A stretch of DNA of 33,139 nt from JBEKJU01 sp050011095 (GTDB taxonomy: Bacteria; Desulfobacterota; Syntrophorhabdia; Syntrophorhabdales; WCHB1-27): NCBI GenBank assembly GCA_050011095.1, contig JBEKJU010000032.1, positions 1-33,139 on the forward strand, read 5' to 3'. Of this stretch, positions 7,038 through 14,396 are shown one piece after another (within the stretch, counting starts at the first letter, position 1; the number at the start of each line of letters is the position of its first letter). Both the position numbers and the translations under genes were made by a program. Under the pieces are notes generated by a model. It was not told the DNA's origin. It saw nothing but the letters and a program-made list of their open reading frames with translations, and made no database searches.

Positions 7038-7949
7038 CTATAACAGGCCAACTTTTCTGTTCTTTCGGTGTTGTTTCCCCAAGCGTCCGGGAAGGAACCT
7101 AGCGACAACCCCGGCTGCCGCGTAGCACGCGCCGAGGAGGACGACATCCGTCGGGCCGACGGGCAAATCCCAAAGATATGCGGCCCAGAAACCGAAAAAC
7201 GCCGCCGCCCCGCCGAGCACGGAGGCAATCGCCGTGAACCGGCGCATGGTTCGGCTGAAAAGGTGTGCCGCCAGCGCCGGGATCAGCAAGAATCCGAAGG
7301 CTATGAGCGGACCGACGCTGAGCACTGCCATGGAGACGGTCAGGCCGATCAGCACATAGAGCAGCACATCCCAGAACACGACATTTTTCCGAAGGGTGAT
7401 TGCCATCTCCCGGTCGAAAGAGACCAGGAGCAACTCCTTGTGAAACAACCCCAGGCTGACGAGGACGAGGGCGAGCGTTGCCGCCGTGAGGACGAGATCG
7501 AAATTGGAGATGGTGATGACCTCTCCTTTCAGCATGTCGAGCCAGCCGATCTCGCCGTAAGGATTCTTTGCAAGCAGCAGGATGCTCAATGCACCGGCCA
7601 CGACGTAGGCGGCGCCGAGTCTGCCTTCGGCCTTTCCAACCCCTCGCCTCTCAAGAAAGGCGAGCACCAGGATCGCCGCCAGGGAGAACGTCATCGAGCC
7701 TGCAAAGGCGAGGGCGTGCACGCCGGCCGCGCCGTGATCCGCCAGATGGACCCCGAGCCACAGGGGAAGGGAGAGGGCGATGGCAACGCCCGTGGAGGAA
7801 ATCTGCGGCAGGGCCACACCCATGAACACCAGCCGGCGCATAACGAGAAACACCCCGACGAGGGGGCACGAGAAGCCGACGAGCACGCTGGTATAGACCG
7901 AATTGCGCAAGAGAAAATCGGGTGAAAGGATCTGACGCAGCGCTTCCAT
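7038..7949 (-). CDS. znuB: Metal (Zn/Mn-type) ABC transporter permease
   Basis: The 303-residue integral membrane protein belongs to the ABC-3 permease family. It has about eight hydrophobic spans and the family features CPLVGVFLVMRRLVFMGVALPQ near the N-terminus and VLSVGPLIAFGFLLIPA near residue 220. It forms the inner-membrane channel for zinc, manganese or related ions with the ATPase and binding protein encoded just upstream. The ATG at 7949 overlaps no gene but sits one base from the preceding stop and has its own site GGAGGTGGGCTAAC, so translation is probably coupled. Metal specificity cannot be read from the permease. Confidence 0.9.
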   Translation of the reverse strand: MEALRQILSPDFLLRNSVYTSVLVGFSCPLVGVFLVMRRLVFMGVALPQISSTGVAIALSLPLWLGVHLADHGAAGVHALAFAGSMTFSLAAILVLAFLERRGVGKAEGRLGAAYVVAGALSILLLAKNPYGEIGWLDMLKGEVITISNFDLVLTAATLALVLVSLGLFHKELLLVSFDREMAITLRKNVVFWDVLLYVLIGLTVSMAVLSVGPLIAFGFLLIPALAAHLFSRTMRRFTAIASVLGGAAAFFGFWAAYLWDLPVGPTDVVLLGACYAAAGVVARFLPGRLGKQHRKNRKVGLL

Positions 7950-7950
7950 G

Positions 7951-8718
7951 TTAGCCCACCTCCAATTCAAAAATCTCCGCCATCCGCTCCGGCGTCAGCA
8001 GCTCGCGGGCGTCGCCCTGGAGCACCTTGCCCTGATAAAGCCAGACGACATACCGGGCGTACCGGCGCACCGCGCCAAAGTTGTGCGTGACCAGGAGGAC
8101 CGCGATCTTTCTCTCCTCGCGGATCCGGGCAATAAACTGCAGCACGGCGTGCGATGCCTCATGGTCGACGCCCGCGGTGGGTTCGTCCAAAAGGAGGATG
8201 TCGGGGCGCGTCGCCAGTGCCCTGGCGATGAGCACCCGTTGTTTCTGACCGCCCGAGAGCTCGGCAAACCGCTCACCCGCAAACTTGTCAGCCCCCGCCG
8301 CGGTGAGACATTCCCCTGTAAAGACGCGCTCTGACGCCGGGACAAAGCGGCCTGGGCGGACCCGGCCGTACGTACCCATCAGGGCGACATCAAAACCCGT
8401 CAGCAGATAAATTGGATCGAACTGAATAGACTGAGGGACGTAACCGAACACGGGCTGTACCCCACCGGAGGCGACTCTGATGTTGCCGGCCACCGGTGGA
8501 AGCAGCCCCAGCACGGTCTTGAGCAGCGTCGATTTACCCGAGCCGTTCGCCCCGAGGACGGCGGTGAAGCTGCCGCGGGTGATGGAAAGCAAGATTCCGG
8601 ACAGCAAGGGCCGGCCGTTGTAACCGATGCTCAGGTTGTCGAGCGTGATGAGGGGCTCATTCATAGCCGTTCGGGCGCTTCGGTTCGGAATGGTATTTGA
8701 CATACTTTGCCTCGTCAT
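7951..8718 (-). CDS. znuC: Metal ABC transporter ATP-binding protein
   Basis: This 255-residue ATPase powers the metal transporter. The Walker A motif GANGSGKST is at 56-64, the signature LSGGQKQR at 154-161, and the Walker B ILLLDEP at 174-180, with the switch histidine in LLVTHN. The first ATG at 8718 overlaps the stop of the binding-protein gene (ATGA), indicating translational coupling. The segment before MNEPLITL (residue 19) is not typical of the family, so a later start near 8664 remains possible. Gene order binding protein, ATPase, permease is the normal cluster for zinc/manganese uptake. Confidence 0.9.
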   Translation of the reverse strand: MTRQSMSNTIPNRSARTAMNEPLITLDNLSIGYNGRPLLSGILLSITRGSFTAVLGANGSGKSTLLKTVLGLLPPVAGNIRVASGGVQPVFGYVPQSIQFDPIYLLTGFDVALMGTYGRVRPGRFVPASERVFTGECLTAAGADKFAGERFAELSGGQKQRVLIARALATRPDILLLDEPTAGVDHEASHAVLQFIARIREERKIAVLLVTHNFGAVRRYARYVVWLYQGKVLQGDARELLTPERMAEIFELEVG

Positions 8719-9647
8719 TTCTTTGTCCGCGCGGCGGCGACCATGGTCTGTATGATATAGTCCATCATCTTGATGTACGTTTCCGTATGGGGTACGCCGC
8801 CCGGCATTATGGGAAGTGTTATCATGGTTGCGCCGGTCTGTTCGGCGACACGTTTCGGGACCTTCTCGGGAAACTGCGGCTCCCGCACGACGATAGAGAC
8901 ATGCTCGGCTTTCATGGCCGCGATCAACTCCTCGATGTGGCGCGGGGTCGGATCGATGCCCGGCCTCAGTTCAATCGTTCCGAAGTAGACCATGCCGAAC
9001 CGCTCGGCGAAGTACGGCCAATGTTCGTGATAGGAAACAAACTTCAGGCCCTTAAGCGGTGCGGCCTGCTTTTCCCACCCGGCGATCCTGGCGTTGAGCG
9101 TGGCAAGATAGGCATCGCGGTTGCGCGTATATTCCGCTTGATGCTCCGGGTCGAACGTCACCAGGGCGTGGTAAATGTTCCCGATGACGGTCTTCGCGAG
9201 AACCGGGTCGAGCATGTAGTGTGGGTTGCCGTAGGGATGGACGTCACCCGCGTAGTGGTCGGTTGATTTGGGCACATCGACGGGGATTATGCCCTTTGAA
9301 CAGTCTATGTAGCCTGACCTGTCCCTCTGGATGCGCGGATTCTTGCTTGCCTCTATCAGGGCGGGCAGGAAGGCGTGCTCGCAGTCCAGCCCCACCAGGA
9401 GCAGCAGGTCCGCCCGGTTCATCGCGGGCACGAAGCTCGGCTTCATGGGGACCCCGTGCGTGTCCTCGACACCCGTGGCAAGGCTTCTCACCTCGACCCG
9501 GTCCCCGCCGACATTGCGCGCAAGGTCAGCCAGGTCGGTCAGCGTGGCGACAACCCGGACCTTATCGGCCGCGTGCGCGGGCGGCGCAACAGCCGGGAGC
9601 CCGATAAGCAGAACGAGTGACAATAAAAGCACGGATTTGGATTTCAT
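8715..9647 (-). CDS. znuA: Metal-binding periplasmic protein of a Zn/Mn ABC transporter
   Basis: The 310-residue protein has a signal peptide (residues 1-27, ending PPAHA) and the cluster A-I binding-protein fold (TroA/ZnuA). Candidate metal ligands are H64 in EDTHGVPMKPS, H137 or H143 in the GDVHPYGNPHYMLDP segment, H207/H209 in SYHEHWPYFAERFG, and an acidic residue near the C-terminus. The long His/Asp-rich loop typical of classical ZnuA is absent, so manganese or another divalent ion cannot be excluded. The ATG at 9647 follows GGAGGAACTTAAT; an upstream open stretch to 9740 lies inside the preceding gene. It delivers ions to the permease encoded downstream. Confidence 0.88.
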   Translation of the reverse strand: MKSKSVLLLSLVLLIGLPAVAPPAHAADKVRVVATLTDLADLARNVGGDRVEVRSLATGVEDTHGVPMKPSFVPAMNRADLLLLVGLDCEHAFLPALIEASKNPRIQRDRSGYIDCSKGIIPVDVPKSTDHYAGDVHPYGNPHYMLDPVLAKTVIGNIYHALVTFDPEHQAEYTRNRDAYLATLNARIAGWEKQAAPLKGLKFVSYHEHWPYFAERFGMVYFGTIELRPGIDPTPRHIEELIAAMKAEHVSIVVREPQFPEKVPKRVAEQTGATMITLPIMPGGVPHTETYIKMMDYIIQTMVAAARTKK

Positions 9648-9672
9648 ATTAAGTTCCTCCTCGTCTCTCGAC

Positions 9673-11193
9673 TTAACGCTGCTGCCAGCCATGTGCGTGC
9701 GAGCCGATGATCCACGCCCATTGCAGGTAAAAGGCGTCACTTGGCTTTAGACCGGTGGCGGCGTTGTTCACGGTGTGCGTGTACTGAAGCCGAAGCTCAC
9801 TCCAATGACTCACGTACCAGGTAATATACGGAGAATACGCGGCGGTCCGGGCTTCATTGTTCTGCGCGTTCTCCACCCATTCGTACAGGAACCCCGCGGT
9901 CCATTCCCGATGAAATCTATAGGCCAGATACGAATAAAGGCCGAGGGAGCCGACGGTCCGGTTGGAGAGGGGGCCGTCCGGCGTGGTGACGTCATAACGG
10001 TTACTGCTTTTGAGCACTTCCGTGCCCCAGGTGATGCTCTTGAACTGGTTGTTCTGGAGCGGCCTATACGCGAGCATCAGGTCCGCGCCCACCAGTCGGC
10101 GCTCGCGTTCGGCGAACACGTTGCCGTCGGGCTGGGTAAAAACCGCGTTCGGGCTATTCGTCCTCGGATTCAACAGGCCCGAGATGCCGGGTTCGAGTGA
10201 GATATTGGGCGTCAGGTCGAAATACGTGGACGAGCGGCCCCAAAAGTCCAATCCTCCGAAGGGACGGAAATCGCCGACATTACTTGGCGTGCCCCCGAAC
10301 TGCGTGCCCGCGCCCATTGTCAGGCTCACGTAATGAGGGATCGGCAGCAGGTAGTTGACCTGCACGCCGTCTGTCCTCGATTCGCCGCCGATATACTGGT
10401 CGAGCACCAGCGGACGGTTCACGAAAGGTAGCTAATGATCGTGGATATACCCCAACCGGCCGAATTCGCCGAAGAACCGTCCCCCCTGAACCGTCAGGTT
10501 CCACGGCAAAGAGGTCGTGACGATCGATGCTTCCTCCACCTGCGTGTTGGCCTCACCGGTGACCGGATCGGCGGAGGCGTTGAGCACCACGTACCCTCGC
10601 GCAAAGGGGTCGACCGATGCGGCCGCGTTCAGCTCTACCGAACGCAGGTACGCATCGTACCCTCCGCGGGCATAGCTGCTGTTGCCCGTCTGACTCGACG
10701 GCCTGTTGTTATAGGAAAAGACCGTCTCACCCACGAACCCGATGGAAGGGTTGAAGACGCTCGGAACGAACTTCTTCTGCGCTTCGGCCACCTGATCCAC
10801 TTGCTCCTTCAGCTCCTGCACCTGCTTTTGCACCTCCGCGGTCGAGGGCGGCCCAGCAGCAGCGGCCGCGGTCGGGGCAGGAGGGGGCGGGGGCGCTTCC
10901 ATGGCAGCCGGGTCCGGGGGCGCCGCAGCAGCGGTAGCCTCAGTCGGGGCACGGCCCCGGGCATGGGTGATTTCCGTCTTTAACTGTTCAATCAGCTTTC
11001 GCTGCTCCTCGATAGCCTGTTCTTGCTTCTTCAGGGTGCCCTGCAGCGTTTTCAGTTCCTGGATCGTCTGATCCTGTTTTTTAAGGGTTTCTTCGAGGGT
11101 TTTTATTCGATCGTCCAAGGTCTGCGTCCGGGTTTGGGCGAAGGCGCCTGCTGAAAATATGAGTAGCAAGACGAGTGCAATCATGGGTTTCAT
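9673..11193 (-). pseudogene. Outer-membrane beta-barrel protein of the metal operon, interrupted by an in-frame TAG
   Basis: From the ATG at 11193 (site GACGGAGGTGTTACC) the frame encodes a signal peptide, a coiled coil (residues 20-78), an Ala/Pro-rich linker (about 79-117), a second coiled segment (119-146), and the start of a barrel. It ends GRLGYIHDH at a TAG (10432-10434). Without any frame change it resumes as LPFVNRPLVLDQYIGGE and runs another 252 codons to a TAA at 9673. The second part is rich in alternating aromatic strands (SYLAYRFHREWTAGFLYEW, LRLQYTHTV) as expected for a barrel. The uninterrupted length would be 506 residues. Lying 25 bases before the binding-protein gene, it should be the outer-membrane entry of the uptake system. 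One base change explains the stop. Confidence 0.8.
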
Positions 11194-11343
11194 GGTAACA
11201 CCTCCGTCGGTTGAGTGCTCTTGGCGGAATTTCTCTTAGTGTCTTTGGATTAAAGGTATGGGTGTTCTCGTGTGTGGATGCTACGCGGGCGGAGCCCGGT
11301 TCGAGTACGGGGTACTAAGACGACGGGAAGGGTTTACCGCATT

Positions 11344-11589
11344 CTACAAAAAGACGGGGGTAATCGCGGAAACCGGTGATGAAATTTGAGGAATATCCTG
11401 TAAAGCCTGATTTGAATGGTGGGCGACGTGAAAACAGATGAAACAGTCTGCGTGGCACTCTCCATCCGCATGGTGGTGAAATGCAGGCGCCATAACGGAC
11501 AGACAAAAACAGATGAACAGAAACAGGGCAAATTTTCGATGCTTCAGCGTTGCTATTCTTGCAAAGATTATCTTCCCAGGGCAACGCAT
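11344..11589 (-). CDS. Small exported His/Cys-rich protein
   Basis: The 81-residue form has a hydrophobic export segment at about 20-36 (FALFLFICFCLSVMAPAF). A compact metal-ligand cluster follows immediately: H38, H39, H40, C45, H46, C49, C52, H54, H57 and H58 within 21 residues. The rest is a short polar tail. This is the layout of a periplasmic metal-binding peptide, and it resembles DUF2946-type small exported proteins in general design. It lies 150 bases upstream of the metal-uptake operon on the same strand, so a role in zinc or copper handling is a reasonable inference. The frame is open to 11691, but the upstream part crosses a repeat fragment, so I chose the ATG at 11589. The ribosome site is weak. 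Confidence 0.58.
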   Translation of the reverse strand: MRCPGKIIFARIATLKHRKFALFLFICFCLSVMAPAFHHHADGECHADCFICFHVAHHSNQALQDIPQISSPVSAITPVFL

Positions 11590-11675
11590 TTGGAAATCCC
11601 AATTTGAATGAGCGCGTATGGCGCCCTTCCTGGGCGCGTATGCGAAAACGACCGTTCGCCAGCGTAGGCGAAGTT

Positions 11676-11712
11676 TAATACCGGGTTGCATTCAAAGGCA
11701 CATCTTTGTTGT
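11676..11712 (-). repeat. Fragment of the dispersed inverted-end element
   Basis: The 37 bases from TAATACCGGGTTGCATTC to CACATCTTTGTTGT align without gaps to the reverse complement of the right end of copy 1 (3669-3705). The inner end is lost before the flavodoxin stop at 11732. Two short hairpins, GCGCCC/GGGCGC at 11620-11636 and TTCGCC/GGCGAA at 11655-11672, lie just to its left. Confidence 0.6.
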
Positions 11713-11731
11713 TTTTTTCCCGGGTGAGACA

Positions 11732-12193
11732 CTAAAATATTGCCGCGTTGATACCCTCGGCGACTGTGCTGCCAAGCTCAACGCATCTCGCCAACACTTC
11801 CTCGGTTACCCTGCCTTTACAGACAATAGGTTTTTGAACCTTTTTTAAGCGATACCCTTTGCAGATCCGTTCGATATGGCTTACTGCGAATGATCCGTCA
11901 TTACCTGCGCTCACAACGATGCAGAAAGGCTTCTTGTTCACGGTCGCGTCATCCTTCAGCTCTTCATATGTTCTGTCGAAAAAGTCTTTTACGGCGCCCG
12001 CCATGTACCCAAAGTATTCCGGGGAGCAGATTACAACAGCGCTGCAGTCTTTCAGACCCTGCGCCACGGCATCAGCGGCCCGCTTAAGAACTGCCCTCGC
12101 GTTCGCCGTCTCACTCACACCCTGTGCGACGGCCCTGGCCAGTTTCGCCGTATTGCCCGTTTGAGAATGGAATATAATGAGTATGTCTGTCAT
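11732..12193 (-). CDS. Flavodoxin-like FMN protein (flavodoxin/NADPH-dependent FMN reductase group)
   Basis: The 153-residue product begins DILIIFHSQTGNTAKLA, the phosphate-binding loop of flavodoxin-fold proteins (SQTGNT at 10-15). A second FMN contact, CSPEYFGYMAGAVKDFFDR, is near residues 56-74, and a third, VVSAGNDG, near 93-100. It should bind FMN and carry out one- or two-electron transfer in the cytoplasm, probably as a quinone or flavin reductase. The partner is not indicated by neighbours. It is shorter than WrbA. The upstream ribosome site is weak, but the ATG at 12193 is the only start before the conserved first strand. Confidence 0.83.
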   Translation of the reverse strand: MTDILIIFHSQTGNTAKLARAVAQGVSETANARAVLKRAADAVAQGLKDCSAVVICSPEYFGYMAGAVKDFFDRTYEELKDDATVNKKPFCIVVSAGNDGSFAVSHIERICKGYRLKKVQKPIVCKGRVTEEVLARCVELGSTVAEGINAAIF

Positions 12194-12573
12194 GCGGAAT
12201 GATTTCAGCTTGCAGGTTTAGCCCGAGCCTGTATTCGGCGACCCTCCGCCACAATCTCAGGGATATCCCTCACAATAAGTTTGTCTTCAAGTATCCCGGG
12301 GCGTGTCGGCAGGCAACGGCCGGGACATTCCCTCCTGTCATCCGGGCCTCACGGGCCCTTCGCCCTGACGGGCTGCTTACGCCCCCATCCCGGAGGTCCA
12401 TGTAAAAGTTGCCTTCCCTGCCGCCGTAGCGGAGAGCGCCTTCTCCCCCAATCATCTGAACCGAAAAATCGTAAAGGGATTGGTTGCCCGGCTCGGATGA
12501 GTCGTCGCCTCATTTGTTCCGCCATTAACATAGCGGGGCCACCTGGACCCCTATCACCGATCACCGTTACTTC
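12194..12573. other. Gene-poor interval, possibly decayed coding sequence
   Basis: No intact gene is recognised in these 380 bases. On the minus strand, short stretches in different frames look protein-like (LYDFSVQMIGGEGALRYGG around 12400-12460, and LEDKLIVRDIPEIVAEGRR near 12210-12295) but are separated by stops and frame changes. They may be relics of a gene lost by small deletions. I cannot name it. Confidence 0.35.
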
Positions 12574-13158
12574 TCAGTCCAGCTCCTTATTCCTGTAGTA
12601 CTTTGCGCCCGTGATGCTGACACCGACGATAGCACCCGCCTCGGTGATCTGGTACATATATACGCCGTCCGACACCGTCACGGCGCCGGTGAGCGCTCCC
12701 CCCGCGGTCTTGGTCTTGGCCGCCGCCATCGCATTGGCCCCTGCCTGCCAGCCGGAAGTCACGAAGCTGTTGAACGCAGCGGGGTTCTCGAAGATGAAGA
12801 TCACCCGGAACTTCTCGGCTCCCAACCCTAAACCGGGCTGGAACTCGGCCATCTTCATGAACGTCTCCTGCCTGGTGGCGTTGTTCACCGCGATGCCCGC
12901 GCCCTTGGCCCCGCCCAGAAACATGAACTTAAAACCGAAGTCGCTGAAGACGGCATAGCCCGCCGCACTCGTGACCGCGCTCTCCGCCGCGGGGTTGGCT
13001 TTGTAGAGCTGGGCGAGCGTCAGCCTTGCCATATCCCGCACGGAAGCCTGATGTTCAGCCTTGTCGGACTGCGACACGGGGGTCGTTGCGCAGGCCACAA
13101 GGCCCAGGCACAGTACCACCATCGCCGCCATCACTAGACGCATTCCTTTCTTTTTCAT
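12574..13158 (-). CDS. YSC84/SYLF-domain lipoprotein
   Basis: The 194-residue product has a lipoprotein signal peptide with lipobox LVAC, which places the lipidated cysteine at C23. It is followed by the SYLF (YSC84) domain: AAGYAVFSDFGFKFMFLGGAKGAGIAV, then a segment FIFENPAAFNSFVTSGWQAGANA and the C-terminal GAIVGVSITGAKYY. SYLF domains bind phosphoinositides in eukaryotes; bacterial lipoprotein versions have an unknown envelope role. The ribosome site GGAGGAGAAGACG precedes the ATG at 13158. It appears to be a single gene. Confidence 0.87.
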   Translation of the reverse strand: MKKKGMRLVMAAMVVLCLGLVACATTPVSQSDKAEHQASVRDMARLTLAQLYKANPAAESAVTSAAGYAVFSDFGFKFMFLGGAKGAGIAVNNATRQETFMKMAEFQPGLGLGAEKFRVIFIFENPAAFNSFVTSGWQAGANAMAAAKTKTAGGALTGAVTVSDGVYMYQITEAGAIVGVSITGAKYYRNKELD

Positions 13159-13488
13159 CGTCTTCTCCTCCTTCTTCGTTTATTTTGGAACTGTCATGGC
13201 CAATTTTCACTCGTCCTGCGGCGCTCGGCCCGTGGTTACACCTCTCACTGCTTCAGGTAATTGAAGGTGCTGATTGTGATCCTGGGCCCCTTGCCCGAAA
13301 CGCCGATCTCCGTCCGCGCGTTGTAGCTCAAGCCCGATGACCATGGCCGGTATTGCGCCGCCATGGTCATCGGGCCGGTAAAGACACCGGTCGCAACCCC
13401 GGTCCGCTTCCGTGACCCTAAAGGCACGAAAGGGCGAGAAAACGGGAAACACAAAACTAACTGCCGGCTATCCGCCCTGTGCTGTCCA
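13159..13488. other. Intergenic region with a long hairpin
   Basis: No gene is supported. A minus-strand frame ending at 13245 contains the plausible-looking tail SYNARTEIGVSGKGPRITIST, but it has no ribosome site and overlaps the neighbouring gene in its upstream part. The main feature is the perfect inverted repeat at 13332-13375. Confidence 0.45.
13332..13375. repeat. Perfect 16-bp inverted repeat (hairpin)
   Basis: GCCCGATGACCATGGC (13332-13347) is exactly complementary to 13360-13375 across a 12-base loop that contains CGGTATTGC. There is no T-run, so it is not a classical terminator. Confidence 0.85.
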
Positions 13489-13779
13489 TTAGTCGCCCGC
13501 CATGAGGTTTGCCAGAAGGAGCATTCTCTGGATCGAGGCCCGCAGATCGAGGAATCCGTCACCCTGGCATATGTCCTCTATTCCTTGCTTCAGGACATCA
13601 ATTGCCTCGGCGTCGTCGTCGCCATAGCCGAATACGGCGATGCCCGAGACGTGCGCCATGAAACCGGGAGGGACAGGCTCGACCACAGCCACGAGCGGCA
13701 TCTTGAGTTGCCTTCCGAGCAGGCGGCGAATCTCAATGCGGCAGGGGATAAATTCTTCGACCTTACACTGTCTCGCCAT
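13489..13779 (-). CDS. Uncharacterised 96-residue protein
   Basis: The ATG at 13779 follows GGGAGGTCCTTC, a strong ribosome site; an earlier ATG at 13821 lacks one. The protein begins MARQCKVEEFIPCRIEI and has a strand-rich first half (LVAVVEPVPPGFMAHVSGIAVFGYG). An acidic helix DDDAEAIDVLKQGIEDI follows, then a leucine-rich tail. The alternation of short strands followed by a helix with 'G.dd.eAi..l..gi' recalls HicB-like or ribonuclease-H-like small folds, but I would not assign it. A sigma-70-type promoter is visible about 130 bases upstream, supporting a real gene. No partner toxin or regulator lies next to it. Confidence 0.65.
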   Translation of the reverse strand: MARQCKVEEFIPCRIEIRRLLGRQLKMPLVAVVEPVPPGFMAHVSGIAVFGYGDDDAEAIDVLKQGIEDICQGDGFLDLRASIQRMLLLANLMAGD

Positions 13780-13911
13780 GAAGGACCTCCCATTATTCTT
13801 ATGGGCCGCCCCCTTCTTCACCTAAGGCCGGCCCTCATCAGATTCCTCTACCTCGGTATGCTCCCGATCACTTCTGCAAGACAGCCCTGGCAAGGTGTAT
13901 AGTCTTATCAA

Positions 13912-13940
13912 ATCGTAAGCACGGTAGTTCTTATTGTCAA
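13912..13940 (-). promoter_or_regulatory. Sigma-70-type promoter for the uncharacterised gene
   Basis: On the minus strand TTGACA (13940-13935) and TACGAT (13917-13912) are separated by 17 bases. The implied transcript would have a leader of about 125 bases before the ATG at 13779. Confidence 0.5.
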
Positions 13941-14113
13941 CCAGGTTCCTTGAGTGTCCTGCTCGATCCGGACATCGGTCCCCCCTTTACCATCTCCTCT
14001 TCGTCCAAAGCGTTTTGTACCCGACGATCCGAGAAGCCAACCGGGGAGGTTCTTCAAGGTCTAAAAAAACAGCCCTCTGCTTTCAGCGTCTTTCAGTGGT
14101 AGTACGCTGAGCC

Positions 14114-14159
14114 GTGATGCGACAACAAGGATAAGGATAGGATAAGCGACTTGGCATAA
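14114..14159 (+). repeat. Right-end fragment of the dispersed element
   Basis: GTGATGCGACAACAAGGA at the start and GCGACTTGGCATAA at the end parallel the right module of copy 1 (3661-3705: TTGATGCGACAACAAAGA and GCGACTCGGTATTA) at nearly the same spacing. The middle has diverged into GGATAAGGATAGGATAA. Confidence 0.5.
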
Positions 14160-14220
14160 CGCGCATCCGGGACAGGCCGGACCGGGCGCGGTTTTGAATC
14201 CTGATTCAAAGAGGCTTATG

Positions 14221-14328
14221 TTATACCTAGTTGCGTTCAAAGGCAACGCCCGCGCCTTCGGCGCGGGTAACCCCCGGAGGGTACCAGGCGGCCGTGATGC
14301 GCCGACGCGGGCGAGCTACCCGGTATTG
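14221..14328 (+). repeat. Dispersed inverted-end element, compact copy (about 108 bp)
   Basis: The left end TTATACCTAGTTGCGTTC matches copy 1 at 16 of 18 positions. It shares the next bases AAAGGCA and the later block GTGATGCGCCGACG. The right end CCCGGTATTG is a degraded version of the family end. It contains a perfect 8-bp hairpin, CCCGCGCC (14249-14256) with GGCGCGGG (14260-14267), at the position where copy 1 has a different hairpin. Confidence 0.62.
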
Positions 14329-14396
14329 CCCGTAGGTTCCGGAGGGCGGGTTTCGAACGGTGAGCCCTGAATCGGTCGGCGTATAAGGAATATCAC

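Larger units (their letters stand above)
13941..14396. other. Gene-free region upstream of nrdJ with repeat elements
   Basis: This stretch contains no credible gene. It holds a right-end fragment (14114-14159) and one compact copy (14221-14328) of the inverted-end repeat family. I see no cobalamin riboswitch consensus upstream of the B12-dependent reductase. Confidence 0.5.

Noticed and set aside
7068..7925. A 285-codon open frame opposite the metal permease gene
   Set aside because: It is a mirror of the permease codons and is rich in Glu/Asp/Arg runs typical of antisense translation.
10432..10434. Pyrrolysine insertion at the TAG in the outer-membrane gene
   Set aside because: TAG is used as an ordinary stop in several genes here (for example YjbQ, superoxide dismutase, CsbD-like). 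There is no reason for pyrrolysine in a barrel protein, and a nonsense mutation or sequencing error is simpler.
12400..12490. Resemblance of a minus-strand segment (LYDFSVQMIGGE) to the start of glutathione peroxidase
   Set aside because: The similarity is limited to a few residues; no peroxidase active-site motif follows, and the frame is soon broken.
13245..13370. A minus-strand tail with protein-like sequence (SYNARTEIGVSGKG...)
   Set aside because: There is no ribosome site, the upstream part crosses the perfect hairpin and the neighbouring gene, and no family is recognised.
13941..14396. A cobalamin riboswitch upstream of the B12-dependent reductase
   Set aside because: I looked for the conserved B12-box sequence and found none. 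The interval is explained by repeat elements.
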